From Saccharomycopsis malanga (lineage: Eukaryota; Ascomycota; Saccharomycetes; Ascoideales; Saccharomycopsidaceae), in contig CP025325.1 in the NCBI GenBank assembly GCA_004014935.1, forward strand, positions 1,178,001-1,242,000: DNA of 64,000 nt, in the 5' to 3' direction. Below, in pieces: positions 48,921-58,279 of this stretch. The first letter of the stretch is position 1. Every line of letters starts with the position of its first letter. A program made the translations under genes and the position numbers. The notes under the pieces are model-generated. The model was not told the origin of the DNA and ran no database searches. It was given only the letters and a program-made list of their open reading frames with translations.

Positions 48921-49988
48921 CTATATGTCCAAACCCTTTAAAATGTCAATAATTGCTGTTTCTTTGGCTGTAAGCTTGTGTTTGCTTTTTCTAACATCTA
49001 AATCTTTCTCTTCTGTACCACCGTCTGTTACCTGGTTGGTAGCAGTCTCTGTTATGCCCTCAGTAAACTTTTTAGCACCAAATTCAGGTGTATCTTTACC
49101 ATTAAACCCGTTTTCTTGCACAATTCGCTGTACCACCTGCGGAAGTTTCTTCTTAACCTCCTCGCAACGTTCGCGGATCTGTTTGATTTCGTTTCTCTTA
49201 TAACTGAGCTGATTGTTCAACATCAATATGAGCGACTCACGCGCCTGATGTGGACGGTACTCATTGAGAAGATGATGTATATTGATAAGAATGATACGTA
49301 TTTGTTCCAATTTAGCAGGGTACAATGTAGGATTCTTTGAAATGATTCCTACAAGCTCCAAAAAATTGAGCAATAATGATCTAAACAATTTTTTCAACTC
49401 ATTGATTCTTTTTAGCGAAGAGTTTTGATCTTCTTTAATTAATTCGTTTTCTTGAAATGGTTCTGCTTTCTGGTCAACTTCTTTATTTGATTCATCCTTT
49501 TGAATTAATCCACCTTGTTGATCAGTTTCTTTATTTAGTGTGCCTTCTTGAATCTCTACATGTTCTTCATTCTTCTCTCCAACTTCCAGCTGGTCTTTTT
49601 TTACTTCACTGTTTTCCCTGTCTGCTACATCATTACTATACAACTGTTCCACCCCCATTTCTTTCAAACTGAGCATCTTATCTTCAAACTGCCATATATT
49701 ACCGAAGATTCGATACGTAGGGCCCTCGGGCTTCTTAGGCGGAAGGAGAAACTGTAACATATCCTCGGGGTACTCATCAAGCTCCCCAACCGGTATAATG
49801 TCACCACCCTCGGGCTTCCCGGATTCTTCTTTCATTACATCTATATTATTACTATTCTTAGGCACTCTTCGACGCTCATGCTTTTTAATATATTCATTCA
49901 CTCTCTCTATATTTTCCTCCGTGAAAAATTGATAATATGGTGGGGGTGGGGGATACAAATCCGCAATCTCGCCTTCTCCACTTGCCAT
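48921..49988 (-). CDS. MED7: Mediator subunit 7 (Med7)
   Basis: A 355-residue protein. The N-terminus has IADLYPPPPPYYQFFTEENI, the polyproline-aromatic signature of Med7. GPTYRIFGNIWQFEDKMLSL precedes a less conserved acidic insert (about 120-190, Glu/Lys/Gln-rich). The second half is a long helical region (ELKKLFRSLLLNFLELVGII, LEQIRIILINIHHLLNEYRP) that forms the coiled-coil hinge with Med21 in the Mediator middle module. Saccharomyces Med7 is 222 residues; the extra length comes from the insert and the C-terminal tail. The start codon is the ATG at 49988. Confidence 0.93.
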   Translation of the reverse strand: MASGEGEIADLYPPPPPYYQFFTEENIERVNEYIKKHERRRVPKNSNNIDVMKEESGKPEGGDIIPVGELDEYPEDMLQFLLPPKKPEGPTYRIFGNIWQFEDKMLSLKEMGVEQLYSNDVADRENSEVKKDQLEVGEKNEEHVEIQEGTLNKETDQQGGLIQKDESNKEVDQKAEPFQENELIKEDQNSSLKRINELKKLFRSLLLNFLELVGIISKNPTLYPAKLEQIRIILINIHHLLNEYRPHQARESLILMLNNQLSYKRNEIKQIRERCEEVKKKLPQVVQRIVQENGFNGKDTPEFGAKKFTEGITETATNQVTDGGTEEKDLDVRKSKHKLTAKETAIIDILKGLDI

Positions 49989-50136
49989 TATAGCCCAAAA
50001 GTCCGATTATATTGATATCAAAATACCCTCTCCAAACTTTGGAAAATACTATCATATCACCAAAAACTGGTGATGGTGATTATTACCAATTCTTGATGGT
50101 TATGAGCGCTGCTATGCTTGAAATTTTCAAGTAGGA

Positions 50137-50321
50137 AATAATAATATCTTATAATTCGAGTCCAAAATACATATCATTTTTGTATATACGCGCTATGTCT
50201 AAAAGGACTTGGTAAAACCCAATCAACGTCCGGTTGGTCATGCTAATCTTACCCTTGAGTCTGTTAGGTCTTTTTTCTCTTTTTCGAGAGCACTAATCAC
50301 TGAGCCATCCGGCCCAGCGGC
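50137..50321 (-). mobile_element. SINE-like copy S (Q/R type)
   Basis: Reverse strand: CCGCTGGGCCGGATGGCTCA, GTGCTCTCGAAAAAGAGAAA, AAAGACCTAACAGACTCAAG, GGTAAGATTAGCATGACCAA, CAAGTCCTTTTAGACATAGC, GACTCGAATTATAAGATATT plus ATT. It has the same internal join as copies Q and R. It lies about 150 bp upstream of MED7. Confidence 0.78.
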
Positions 50322-50652
50322 GATATATAGTAATTATTCAAATTAAAAAAGGTAAACCTGTGAAAAGAAGCCAGAAACTGCATTTTAGCAGGTGTTAGCT
50401 GGAGCGAGAATCCACCAAAATTATCCATAGCCAGTACTGCCTGCAATAAATAAGTAGCACATGTACCTGTTTATTAATTCGTAGTAAAGTGAATATTCTG
50501 TAAGGTAAACTGGAAATAAGGTTCTAAACAGATGAGAAAATGATCGCTTTCAAGGATTATACGGTCATTTCGTTGACATGAGAACAGACTTGGATTCAAA
50601 TGTTCACGAGCACTTTTTTGCTTTTATTACGTTTTGATTCATCAACCTAGAT

Positions 50653-50850
50653 ATGATTACATCTACGGATTTTCTCCACAGGCTGTGGACATTTAAACGT
50701 TTTCCCCAACCGGCAATTGTCCTGATCAGCAACAAAGAGGAGAAACATTTAGGAGATTACAAGCTGGCCAAGAAGAAAAAAAGCTTAATGAGTGGGGACC
50801 GGAATATTTACCAAGCTTTCCCCTTGACTTTACACAGAATTCCGCTTTAG
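50653..50850 (+). CDS. Hypothetical 65-residue basic ORF (doubtful)
   Basis: An ATG opens a frame with an Arg/Phe-rich start (MITSTDFLHRLWTFKRFPQP), a Lys-rich centre (YKLAKKKKSLMSGDR) and a hydrophobic end. It could be a small mitochondrial protein, but no motif is recognised and it is within the chance size range. It is about 330 bp upstream of the GH76-like gene. Confidence 0.25.
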   Translation: MITSTDFLHRLWTFKRFPQPAIVLISNKEEKHLGDYKLAKKKKSLMSGDRNIYQAFPLTLHRIPL

Positions 50851-51185
50851 AAATTATCATATGTTCTTAATATTAACACCACAAGATTGAACAGGGATTA
50901 TAAGAAAATACCAATAACAAATTGACACACAAGATAAGATATAAACATCTTGATAAATACTAATAAATCATAATGAATATAATTAGTACTGGTCCGCCCA
51001 TCACATGTGCCATGCATGGATGATATGCAAGTTGCCGCAATGCCCCATCGCATTTGAATTGCGGAGAGGTTATAAGTATTGATGTCATAGATATATACAT
51101 TAGATATAAATATGTATGTGTCCACTGTCTAGTTTTTTCTCCTTTTGTAGAGCTGAATTTTATTATCTGGTATTAAGTAACGAGT

Positions 51186-52613
51186 ATGGACCGGATTCAG
51201 CAGAAATTGAGCCAGTTTGCCAAAAGTAAAGGCAAGGACTACGCGCATAGGGCGCATTATAAAATGTCAGTTTCTGACGAAGATTTGAAAGCTTTGAGGG
51301 TTCCAGATGAAGAAGCTTATAGAATTGTAAAGCTTTTCTGGGCGAAATTTTATCGTTCTTCGGAGAGCACTTTTGTAAGCAAGGAAGATATCAATGGCAC
51401 TTTACCAGGAGGTGAGTATAAAAAGTTTGTTATTTGGTCAGTAGTAATTGCGGTTGCTGGTATTGTTGATGGAGCAAACTATTCTGATGATTCCAAAATC
51501 ACAGAAAAGTCTAAAAAGTTAATTGAGACCAGTTATGACATTATCAATCGCTATAAGCATAAAAAGATTAAGGGAGCGTATCCTGCCTCTGAATATTTCG
51601 ATGGTAATGATGATATCTATTTTGATGATGATGCTCAAGTCGGTTCAGCATTACTTTTCATGTATACTGCCACCAAGGATAAGAAGTATCTCAACGCGGC
51701 CATTGAGAACTTAGAATTTCTAATCACTGGCTACAATACTGATCCTAAAAAGGCTAATGGTGGTGGCATGTTTTGGAGCTATGGAAAAACATATATCAAT
51801 TCCATTACTTCATCAGAGGCTGCCCTTGTTGCTTTGAGAGTGTTGCAATTTGTCAAAGATTCTGACCAGAAGCAAAAATATTTAAAATTTGCCACAAATT
51901 GTGTCAATTGGGTTCTTAAGGAAATGAAAGATCCTGACGACAACTTGATTTGGGACGGCATAACTCCTAATGATTCCGAGGAAAACGCCTCTATCAATAA
52001 AGCCAAGTATTCGTACAATTCTGGAACATTGTTATCTGCATTGACCTATTTGTACAAGTATACCAATGACAAGAAATGGTATGAACAGTCAAATGAGATT
52101 CTAGAGTCGATATTGAATCACCAAAAAGGCCTCTTTGAATCCCATTATGGCAACTCATCAGAAGAAACTGTCAAGAAATATTGGACAGACCATACTTATT
52201 TCATACAATTGGTCTTTGAAGGATTGGCAGATTACGTTACAACTTACAAAAACAAAAATGAATTGAGTGTTCCACAAGAAAACTTTGAGCAAATTGAATA
52301 CGAAATCCAAAGACATTTAGCTTTGTTCCAGAGATACTCATACGATCCTAAAGATGGCCTCTACTTTTCTAACCTTCTTCCTTATGTGACTACCAAGGAA
52401 GCTTACGACAGATATATCAAAGACTTTGGCAACCCTGATATCAACTTTCAGCCTGACAACCAAGACAGAGTCACCGACGACGACACCCCTGTTGAGGACA
52501 GAAATACTGCCAAAACTTTGATTGGCGTGGGATCTGCTGCAAGAATGTGGTACCAAGCCGGAAGAATTTTGAAATCAATCGACTCAAAGTATTTTGATAA
52601 ACCATATATTTGA
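51186..52613 (+). CDS. GH76-like (alpha/alpha)6 glycosidase-type protein without signal peptide
   Basis: A 475-residue protein. Motifs fit the six-hairpin glycoside hydrolase family 76: the acidic pair in IYFDDDAQVGSALLFMY (about residue 145), NGGGMFWSYGKTYINSITSS, KYSYNSGTLLSALTYLYKYT, and NHQKGLFESHY. Fungal GH76 proteins that I know best (Dfg5, Dcw1) have signal peptides and GPI sites and act on cell-wall mannan. This one begins MDRIQQKLSQFAKSKGKDYA, which is polar and cannot be a signal peptide, and it has no GPI signal. So it is likely an intracellular relative with another substrate. No in-frame CTG was found. Activity is inferred only from fold-level similarity. Confidence 0.68.
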   Translation: MDRIQQKLSQFAKSKGKDYAHRAHYKMSVSDEDLKALRVPDEEAYRIVKLFWAKFYRSSESTFVSKEDINGTLPGGEYKKFVIWSVVIAVAGIVDGANYSDDSKITEKSKKLIETSYDIINRYKHKKIKGAYPASEYFDGNDDIYFDDDAQVGSALLFMYTATKDKKYLNAAIENLEFLITGYNTDPKKANGGGMFWSYGKTYINSITSSEAALVALRVLQFVKDSDQKQKYLKFATNCVNWVLKEMKDPDDNLIWDGITPNDSEENASINKAKYSYNSGTLLSALTYLYKYTNDKKWYEQSNEILESILNHQKGLFESHYGNSSEETVKKYWTDHTYFIQLVFEGLADYVTTYKNKNELSVPQENFEQIEYEIQRHLALFQRYSYDPKDGLYFSNLLPYVTTKEAYDRYIKDFGNPDINFQPDNQDRVTDDDTPVEDRNTAKTLIGVGSAARMWYQAGRILKSIDSKYFDKPYI

Positions 52614-53004
52614 AGGAGTCTGTTCCTCAACCCGTTAGCTGATATATAGAGATTAATAAATGAGAATGCTGTTGATATAATTTCAGTGGACAAAGGAGTT
52701 TGCTCACAGTTTCTGCTGTACAGATATTTAGAAGACACAGATGTGCCATAATGCTCTGAGCTGATATAGTTTGAGGTATTTCAAAGTCATATGGAGGATA
52801 GAAAACAGTGTGTAGTTATATAATCAAACTTTACTCGAATATTACTCTTTTTTTTTTCTGTCTAGGTTGCCATTCATAATTAAACAGGAAATATAGGCTT
52901 ATAAAATGCTGGAAAACTAAAAAGGTTACTATTCATCGTTCATTTAGGAAAATTGCGGAGAATTGTTGATCGTTTGCAAAGAATTTTGGATCATCACATA
53001 AATA

Positions 53005-53140
53005 TGGGCCACCGGGCCAGGGCCATACGATTGGGCTTTACCAAATCCCTTTAGACATAGCTCTTTCTACATTATCATGGGTTTCGCAACTCGTCTAAAC
53101 TGTCTTTTCCCAACACACTGCCTAGCTTGAAATATAATCA
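53005..53140 (+). mobile_element. SINE-like copy T (diverged)
   Basis: GGGCCACCGGGCCAGGGCCA, ACGATTGGGCTTTACCAAAT, CCCTTTAGACATAGCTC, then unrelated sequence, and CTAGCTTGAAATATAATC. A short head stub joined to the 3' body. Confidence 0.6.
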
Positions 53141-53601
53141 TTTTTAGACTATATAGCTTCACTCTGATGATTATAAGATGCCTTTTCCATTTGGAATTAA
53201 GATGGTTTTTTGGGTGACCAATGTGAATGTATGGAAAACGAGATTAACGGTAGAAAAGAAAGCAAACAGCGTTTAATAGCAAATAACATAAACATTACAT
53301 AGATTGTACGCTTGACAAGAAATACAAAGAAGAAGAGATGTCCTACGAGAATCACGCAATAAAACTACAAACATTTGGAAATCTACTGCCAATGTCACAA
53401 ACAATCATGGCTTCTTATAATTTTAATTTCACACCTCAATAATACCAATCTCCATCTTTCCATCAAAAGTAGTCTTTCAAACCAAACACTTGGGTTACTA
53501 TATATATACTATCATCACCGGGTAACCATGGTATATAAAGGTGTTGACCATCATCACTCATTTCCGCATCTTATTAATGGCATCAAAAAGTACAAAAAAA
53601 G

Positions 53602-54597
53602 ATGAATTCCAGGCTATTTAATTCAAGAATATTTAATACAAGCAGCAGAGGGCTACGTGGATTTGTAAGAGGGTTATATGGTGGTTTTCGGCCTAGATTT
53701 CCTCAGGCAAACAATGGTGGTTTGAACTTGCGAACTATTGCTAAAAGCAATCTATTTGCTGGATTCCTCGGGGCTTCGGTATCATTGATTGGGTATAATG
53801 CAATTAAAGATGGTAGCAATATTGTGCAAAGTGAGGCGGTAGAAGGAAATGGACCAAAACTGCTCGTTGAAGATGTTGTTCTGGTTGACAGTTCAATCAA
53901 CCCGTTTCCTACATCAGTAAACTCCCCCAAAGATGGCCGTACTAAATATACACTTATAGGATATGGTGTTAGAAAGGTCACTTTCTTAAACTTCAAGGTG
54001 TATGGATTAGGAATTTATGTAGCCGAAGAAGATGCAAAGAAAGTGCCCGACGTGTTCAACTCCAACTATCTTTCCGAGGTTTTCATTGACAAACATCAGC
54101 CAGGCTTGTCCCATGCGGAAAACTTGCGTCTTGCTTTGAAAGACTCAGAAACCTCTGAGGTGCTTATCAACAGTTTGCTAGATGCCAATGTCAGGTTTGT
54201 TGTACGTATTGTTCCTCTTAGAGACACTGATTTTAACCATTTGAGAGACGGGTTTGTCAAGTCATGTGTTAGAAATAAGCTTGTGAAGTCACAAGCTCCA
54301 GAAAAGCTTGATGTTGGCGTTGACGAAATCAGAGCAATCTTCAAAAAATACAGATCTAAATGTCCTAAGAACCATGTCTTTTTAGTGGAAACCGACAAAG
54401 CAGGTAAAACCACATTCTTGTACGAAAATTACGGTAAAAACCCTGAACAGGGAAACTTGAAAGAGAAGATAGAGTTGGGTACTGTGGAAGAGGAGATTAT
54501 TAGTAAAGCATTGTTGCTCAATTACTTTGCTGGAAGCAAACCAATCAGTGAGGACGCAAGAAAGACCTCTATTGAGTCTTTTGTTAGACTTGTATAA
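53602..54597 (+). CDS. Aim18/Aim46-like mitochondrial chalcone-isomerase-fold protein
   Basis: A 331-residue protein. The N-terminus is Arg/Phe/Ser-rich without acids (a mitochondrial presequence), followed by a short hydrophobic segment (about 50-68, NLFAGFLGASVSLIGYNAI). The CHI-like domain begins around 95 with VDSSINPFP, then YTLIGYGVRKVTFLNFKVYG and LGIYVAEEDA, and ends with LKEKIELGTVEEEIISKALL and a C-terminal helix. This matches yeast Aim18 and Aim46, inner-membrane proteins whose fold binds heme rather than flavonoids. In-frame CTG occurs twice just before VDSS. The start codon is the ATG at 53602. Confidence 0.82.
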   Translation: MNSRLFNSRIFNTSSRGLRGFVRGLYGGFRPRFPQANNGGLNLRTIAKSNLFAGFLGASVSLIGYNAIKDGSNIVQSEAVEGNGPKLLVEDVVLVDSSINPFPTSVNSPKDGRTKYTLIGYGVRKVTFLNFKVYGLGIYVAEEDAKKVPDVFNSNYLSEVFIDKHQPGLSHAENLRLALKDSETSEVLINSLLDANVRFVVRIVPLRDTDFNHLRDGFVKSCVRNKLVKSQAPEKLDVGVDEIRAIFKKYRSKCPKNHVFLVETDKAGKTTFLYENYGKNPEQGNLKEKIELGTVEEEIISKALLLNYFAGSKPISEDARKTSIESFVRLV

Positions 54598-54750
54598 TTG
54601 TTTGGTAAGATGTATTGTACATATCACGATAAAACGTATACTCGTATTTCAATGTATATTCAATGGCTAGTCTAAAATGTAGAAGCATGACTCAATATAT
54701 AAGACAAGTAGTGCAATTGATACCAAACTTGCAAAAATGCCTACTCTTTG

Positions 54751-54815
54751 CAGCCCAATTCTGTATATACGTGCTATCTCTAAATGAACTTGATAAAACC
54801 TGGCTGTGACCACCC
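54751..54815 (-). mobile_element. SINE-like copy U (worn 3' part)
   Basis: Reverse strand: CAGGTTTTATCAAGTTCATT, TAGAGATAGCACGTATATAC, AGAATTGGGCTGCAAAG. Old and short. Confidence 0.5.
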
Positions 54816-55068
54816 AATTCATGGTCTTAGGATAAATAGTTAATTAATCTCGCTAAAATTTTTAAAAGCACAATAATCTTGTATAGAATAAAATGAACCC
54901 TCTTGTGACTCAAAACTCTAAAATTTCGTTCCTATAATATAGATGAAAATCGCCTATAAAGAAAGATTCATGAGTAAACTACATTACAATTTGGCATTAC
55001 TGATAATCATTTTCAAAATTTACATTCATTTTCTAGTATTTAAGTACAAAATCCAATAATGTGCCATT

Positions 55069-57461
55069 TCATAAGTTTTGAATTTCATCACTGATGGCCT
55101 TCTCGGATTGCAAACTGAATCCAGCAGCAATCTGCGCTTTATTTATGGCTCTATTTCTCTGCTGGCCAACCTCAAACAACCAATGCGAACCTTTGTCAGC
55201 TAGTTCATGAGTTAGACAACCAACAAAAGAGTCACCAGCTCCAGTGACATTTTTGATATCATTTTCGGCGATTGGTTTAGGCACCTGATAGTACTGAACT
55301 ACCACGCCCAATCTGTTCAGTCCATCAAGGATCTTACCTTTACTTGTGATAGTGAACAAAGGTTTTTTATTGAAATAGTCTTCCAAAGATGAATCCTGGG
55401 TATATTCGTCCTTGATGGTATCTGCCTGAAGAGTCAAATTCATTACCAAAACACCATCTTTGCCTAGTTTCACGATCAAGCAAGGAATATAAGGGAGAAT
55501 CTTGAAAGCTTGTTGTAAAACGCCTTTTTTCAATACCTCTTTCATAGCATTGTATTTCGACAAGTTGTCCAACTTGTTTCTGAAATCGGTATTGATTCCT
55601 ATAGCATCAAGGACAGGAAACCAGTGGTCAACATCAAACTGCTCATCAGCTTCTAGCTGGTCATGGATGGTGCGTAATTCTGCCACAGTAGGAGTGGCCA
55701 AGATTAGCCCATTGAAATCACTTTCAGACTTGCCAAGATGAACATTATTGAATATAAATGAGCTCGGGGACTTTGCAATCACTTTGGCTATTTTATTAGC
55801 TTTGACAGAAGATGTTGGTTCGAAGATAACCTTGGCTCCTGATACCATGGATTTCTTGATGATCTTCTCATAGCTTTCGACGTTCATATTGCCATCCATC
55901 AAGACAATATCAGCAGATGTTTCTGTCAACTTTTTGACCAATTGTTCCTGGTCGAAATTCTCTGCAATATCCATATCAGCACAAGCCACAATCAAGGCCC
56001 CTGTCTTGTCATGGACAGATATATATTTTGCCGTGCTCTGGGAACTGTTTATGATGATTCCAGTGGTGTCTATATGATTTTCTTCAAGTTCATCAAGAAT
56101 CACCTTACCAAAATCGTCTTTGCCCACTTGACTAACGAGTTTGCAGGTTATATTTTTGTTGGAAGCGGCATATTTTGCAGCTAAAAAGACGTTATAGGCA
56201 ACTCCACCTATAGATGTTGAGCTGTTGCCAGGATTGGAGTCACCTAGATGATATTTTTCAGGTTTGAGTTTACATATCAAGTCTACAGCTACAGACCCAA
56301 CAACTGCAATGTCTGCTTTTGTTTCTTTTTCAACGGCTTGTCGTCCAGGCGAATATTTCTGTTTATTGATTTTCGTCAGTGGTTGAAAGGTGGATTCAGG
56401 ATTCTAAATGTTAATGTCTTGAGCAGATGAGAGCAGAATGATAAATTCCAAGATATTCGTATACATCAATTACATACCTCTAATTTAGACAATTCCACAG
56501 CAATGTTAGAAGCAGCCGCGGCGTTGTTGAACACAACTTGTAAGTTTGTATCCACACTAGACCCTTTAGTTATGGAAGCAATTTTGCCCAAAAGAAATGG
56601 GGTGAGTTTCTTGCCTTGGATACCACATCTGGCAGCCTCAGCTTCAGCCTCGCTTATAATGCCATTTATATATGTAGAATCTAAAGCTACGTTTTCTGGA
56701 GGTGGGATGCAAAACAAATAGCCTGACTGTAGACCAAAAGTGTTTATGCCGTTATGAATAACCTCGGCAGCGCTTTTGAAGTCCTGGAAGTTGTAAGGGG
56801 ATTTGACGCCAGAGTCGACTGCAAAAAAGCCTGGAATATTTGTGCCTGGCTTCCCATAAGTGGATACAAAACAGCCCTGTGTCTCGAGAATTTCAATGGT
56901 TTTGGCCACATCTAGAATGGACTTTGGGCCAGCACAGACCACTGCTACTTTAGTACGACCCAATTCAGTCAAGTCAGCACTCACATCAAATGTCAACTCT
57001 GAACCTTTATGAGCACCACCAAGGCCGCCAGTAGCAAAGACTTTAATACCTGCTTTCTCCGCAAGAATCATGGTCCCCGATATGGTGGTCCCACCATTGA
57101 GTTTGTGTGCCATAGTATAAGCAATATCTCGTCTTGATACCTTATTGGCATTGTCGGTGTTCTCTGCCAACAATTCAATTTCCTGATTGTTGAGTCCAAC
57201 ACAGGGCTTGCCTTTTACAAACGCAATTGTCGCTGGGACTGCCCCTTTGGATCTAATCACCTTCTCGACCTCCTGTGCCATTGAAATGTTTTGGGGATAA
57301 GGAAGCCCATGTGTAATAATTGTCGATTCTAAGGCCACAACTGGTTTATGTGTCTGTAAAGCATCTTCAATTTCTGGAGAAATCCGTAATGAAGATAATT
57401 GCCTTGTCAATTGACTAACTTGTTTGATAGATTTATAGCTGGCAAATCTTCTTGAAAACAT
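55069..57461 (-). CDS. Bifunctional pseudouridine-5'-phosphate glycosidase / pseudouridine kinase, one intron
   Basis: Exon 1 56478-57461 and exon 2 55069-56403, with a 74-nt intron (donor GTATGT, branch ATTAAC, acceptor TTTAG). Read separately, the first frame stops just inside the intron (..KLEVCN) and the second has no ATG. Spliced, they give a 772-residue protein. Part 1 (about 25-328) is PsuG: VVALESTIITHGLPYPQN, GTTISGTMILAEKAGIKVFA, TGGLGGAHKGSE. Part 2 (about 365-772) is a PfkB kinase: ADIAVVGSVAVDLICKLKPE, NPGNSSTSIGGVAYNVFLAA, and the anion-hole motif NVTGAGDSFVGCL. The enzyme turns pseudouridine into uracil and ribose 5-phosphate. A fused protein is known in S. pombe (C1861.05). 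The N-terminus looks like a mitochondrial presequence. Confidence 0.92.
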
Positions 57462-57962
57462 CGTTAATTAATTCAGTTGCTCAGTAAATGATGATACCCA
57501 ACTGGTGTATGAACTATTATAATAATTGATGATACTGATAATGAAAAATCGCTTTTTCTCAGATAATATAAAGCGCACGGCCTTTTGATCTTAACTATAT
57601 ATGATCACTAGTGAATTCTGGTTTGAGAAACATGAATCATGTTTTTTGAATGTTTACAGTGAAATTATTTTTCAGTTATTAGGAAATAAATTGTAATTAT
57701 GAAAGATGAAAGATCGAATTGAGTTAGAAAGTTATATATGTGCACTTTTTTCTTAGTTCATGAACCTTTTTTCCGTTTCTCATCTTTTTCATCTCTTTTT
57801 GCTGAAGATATGATTATTATTTATCACAGTCTACTTGATTGTATGTTATTCATGATTACTTGTGGTATTCATTCATTGAATGTGTCTCACTTGAAATACT
57901 TTTAAAATATAAAAATGTCCTCAGTAATAATAACCGATTTTTGGCTTACTCATTTACAATTG

Positions 57963-58105
57963 GACGTGCAACTGTCTGAAAAATGAGTTTGACATAGTGT
58001 AGTGTTTACTCCCAAACTCATCAGGTAGATGAGTATCTAAGTTTTAAATAACAATAGCAATAGCAACTGATATATACGGGGCTCAAAATATAAGATTATT
58101 AGTAG
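57963..58105 (+). mobile_element. SINE-like copy V (second subfamily)
   Basis: GTGCAACTGTCTGAAAAATG, CTCCCAAACTCATCAGGTAG, then ACTGATATATACGGGGCTCA and AAATATAAGATTATTAG. The middle matches fragment W and copy K. The 3' end is the common one. Confidence 0.65.
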
Positions 58106-58279
58106 TTTTATAATAATTTCAACAGACTTTATGGCGTGCATTTAGAATTGCCCATATATTTACAACATAGCGTATATCCACACCTTAAAACCGTTAATTT
58201 TCGAGTGAAACCTGCTTAAACTCAAAATCAATAATCTGCTTGTAATTCTGCAAATTTTTCACAAAGTTTTTCTCCCCAT

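Noticed and set aside
56466-57461. Two separate genes for pseudouridine glycosidase and PfkB kinase
   Set aside because: The kinase frame has no ATG and lacks its conserved N-terminal strand unless the 74-nt intron is removed. The fused reading restores it.
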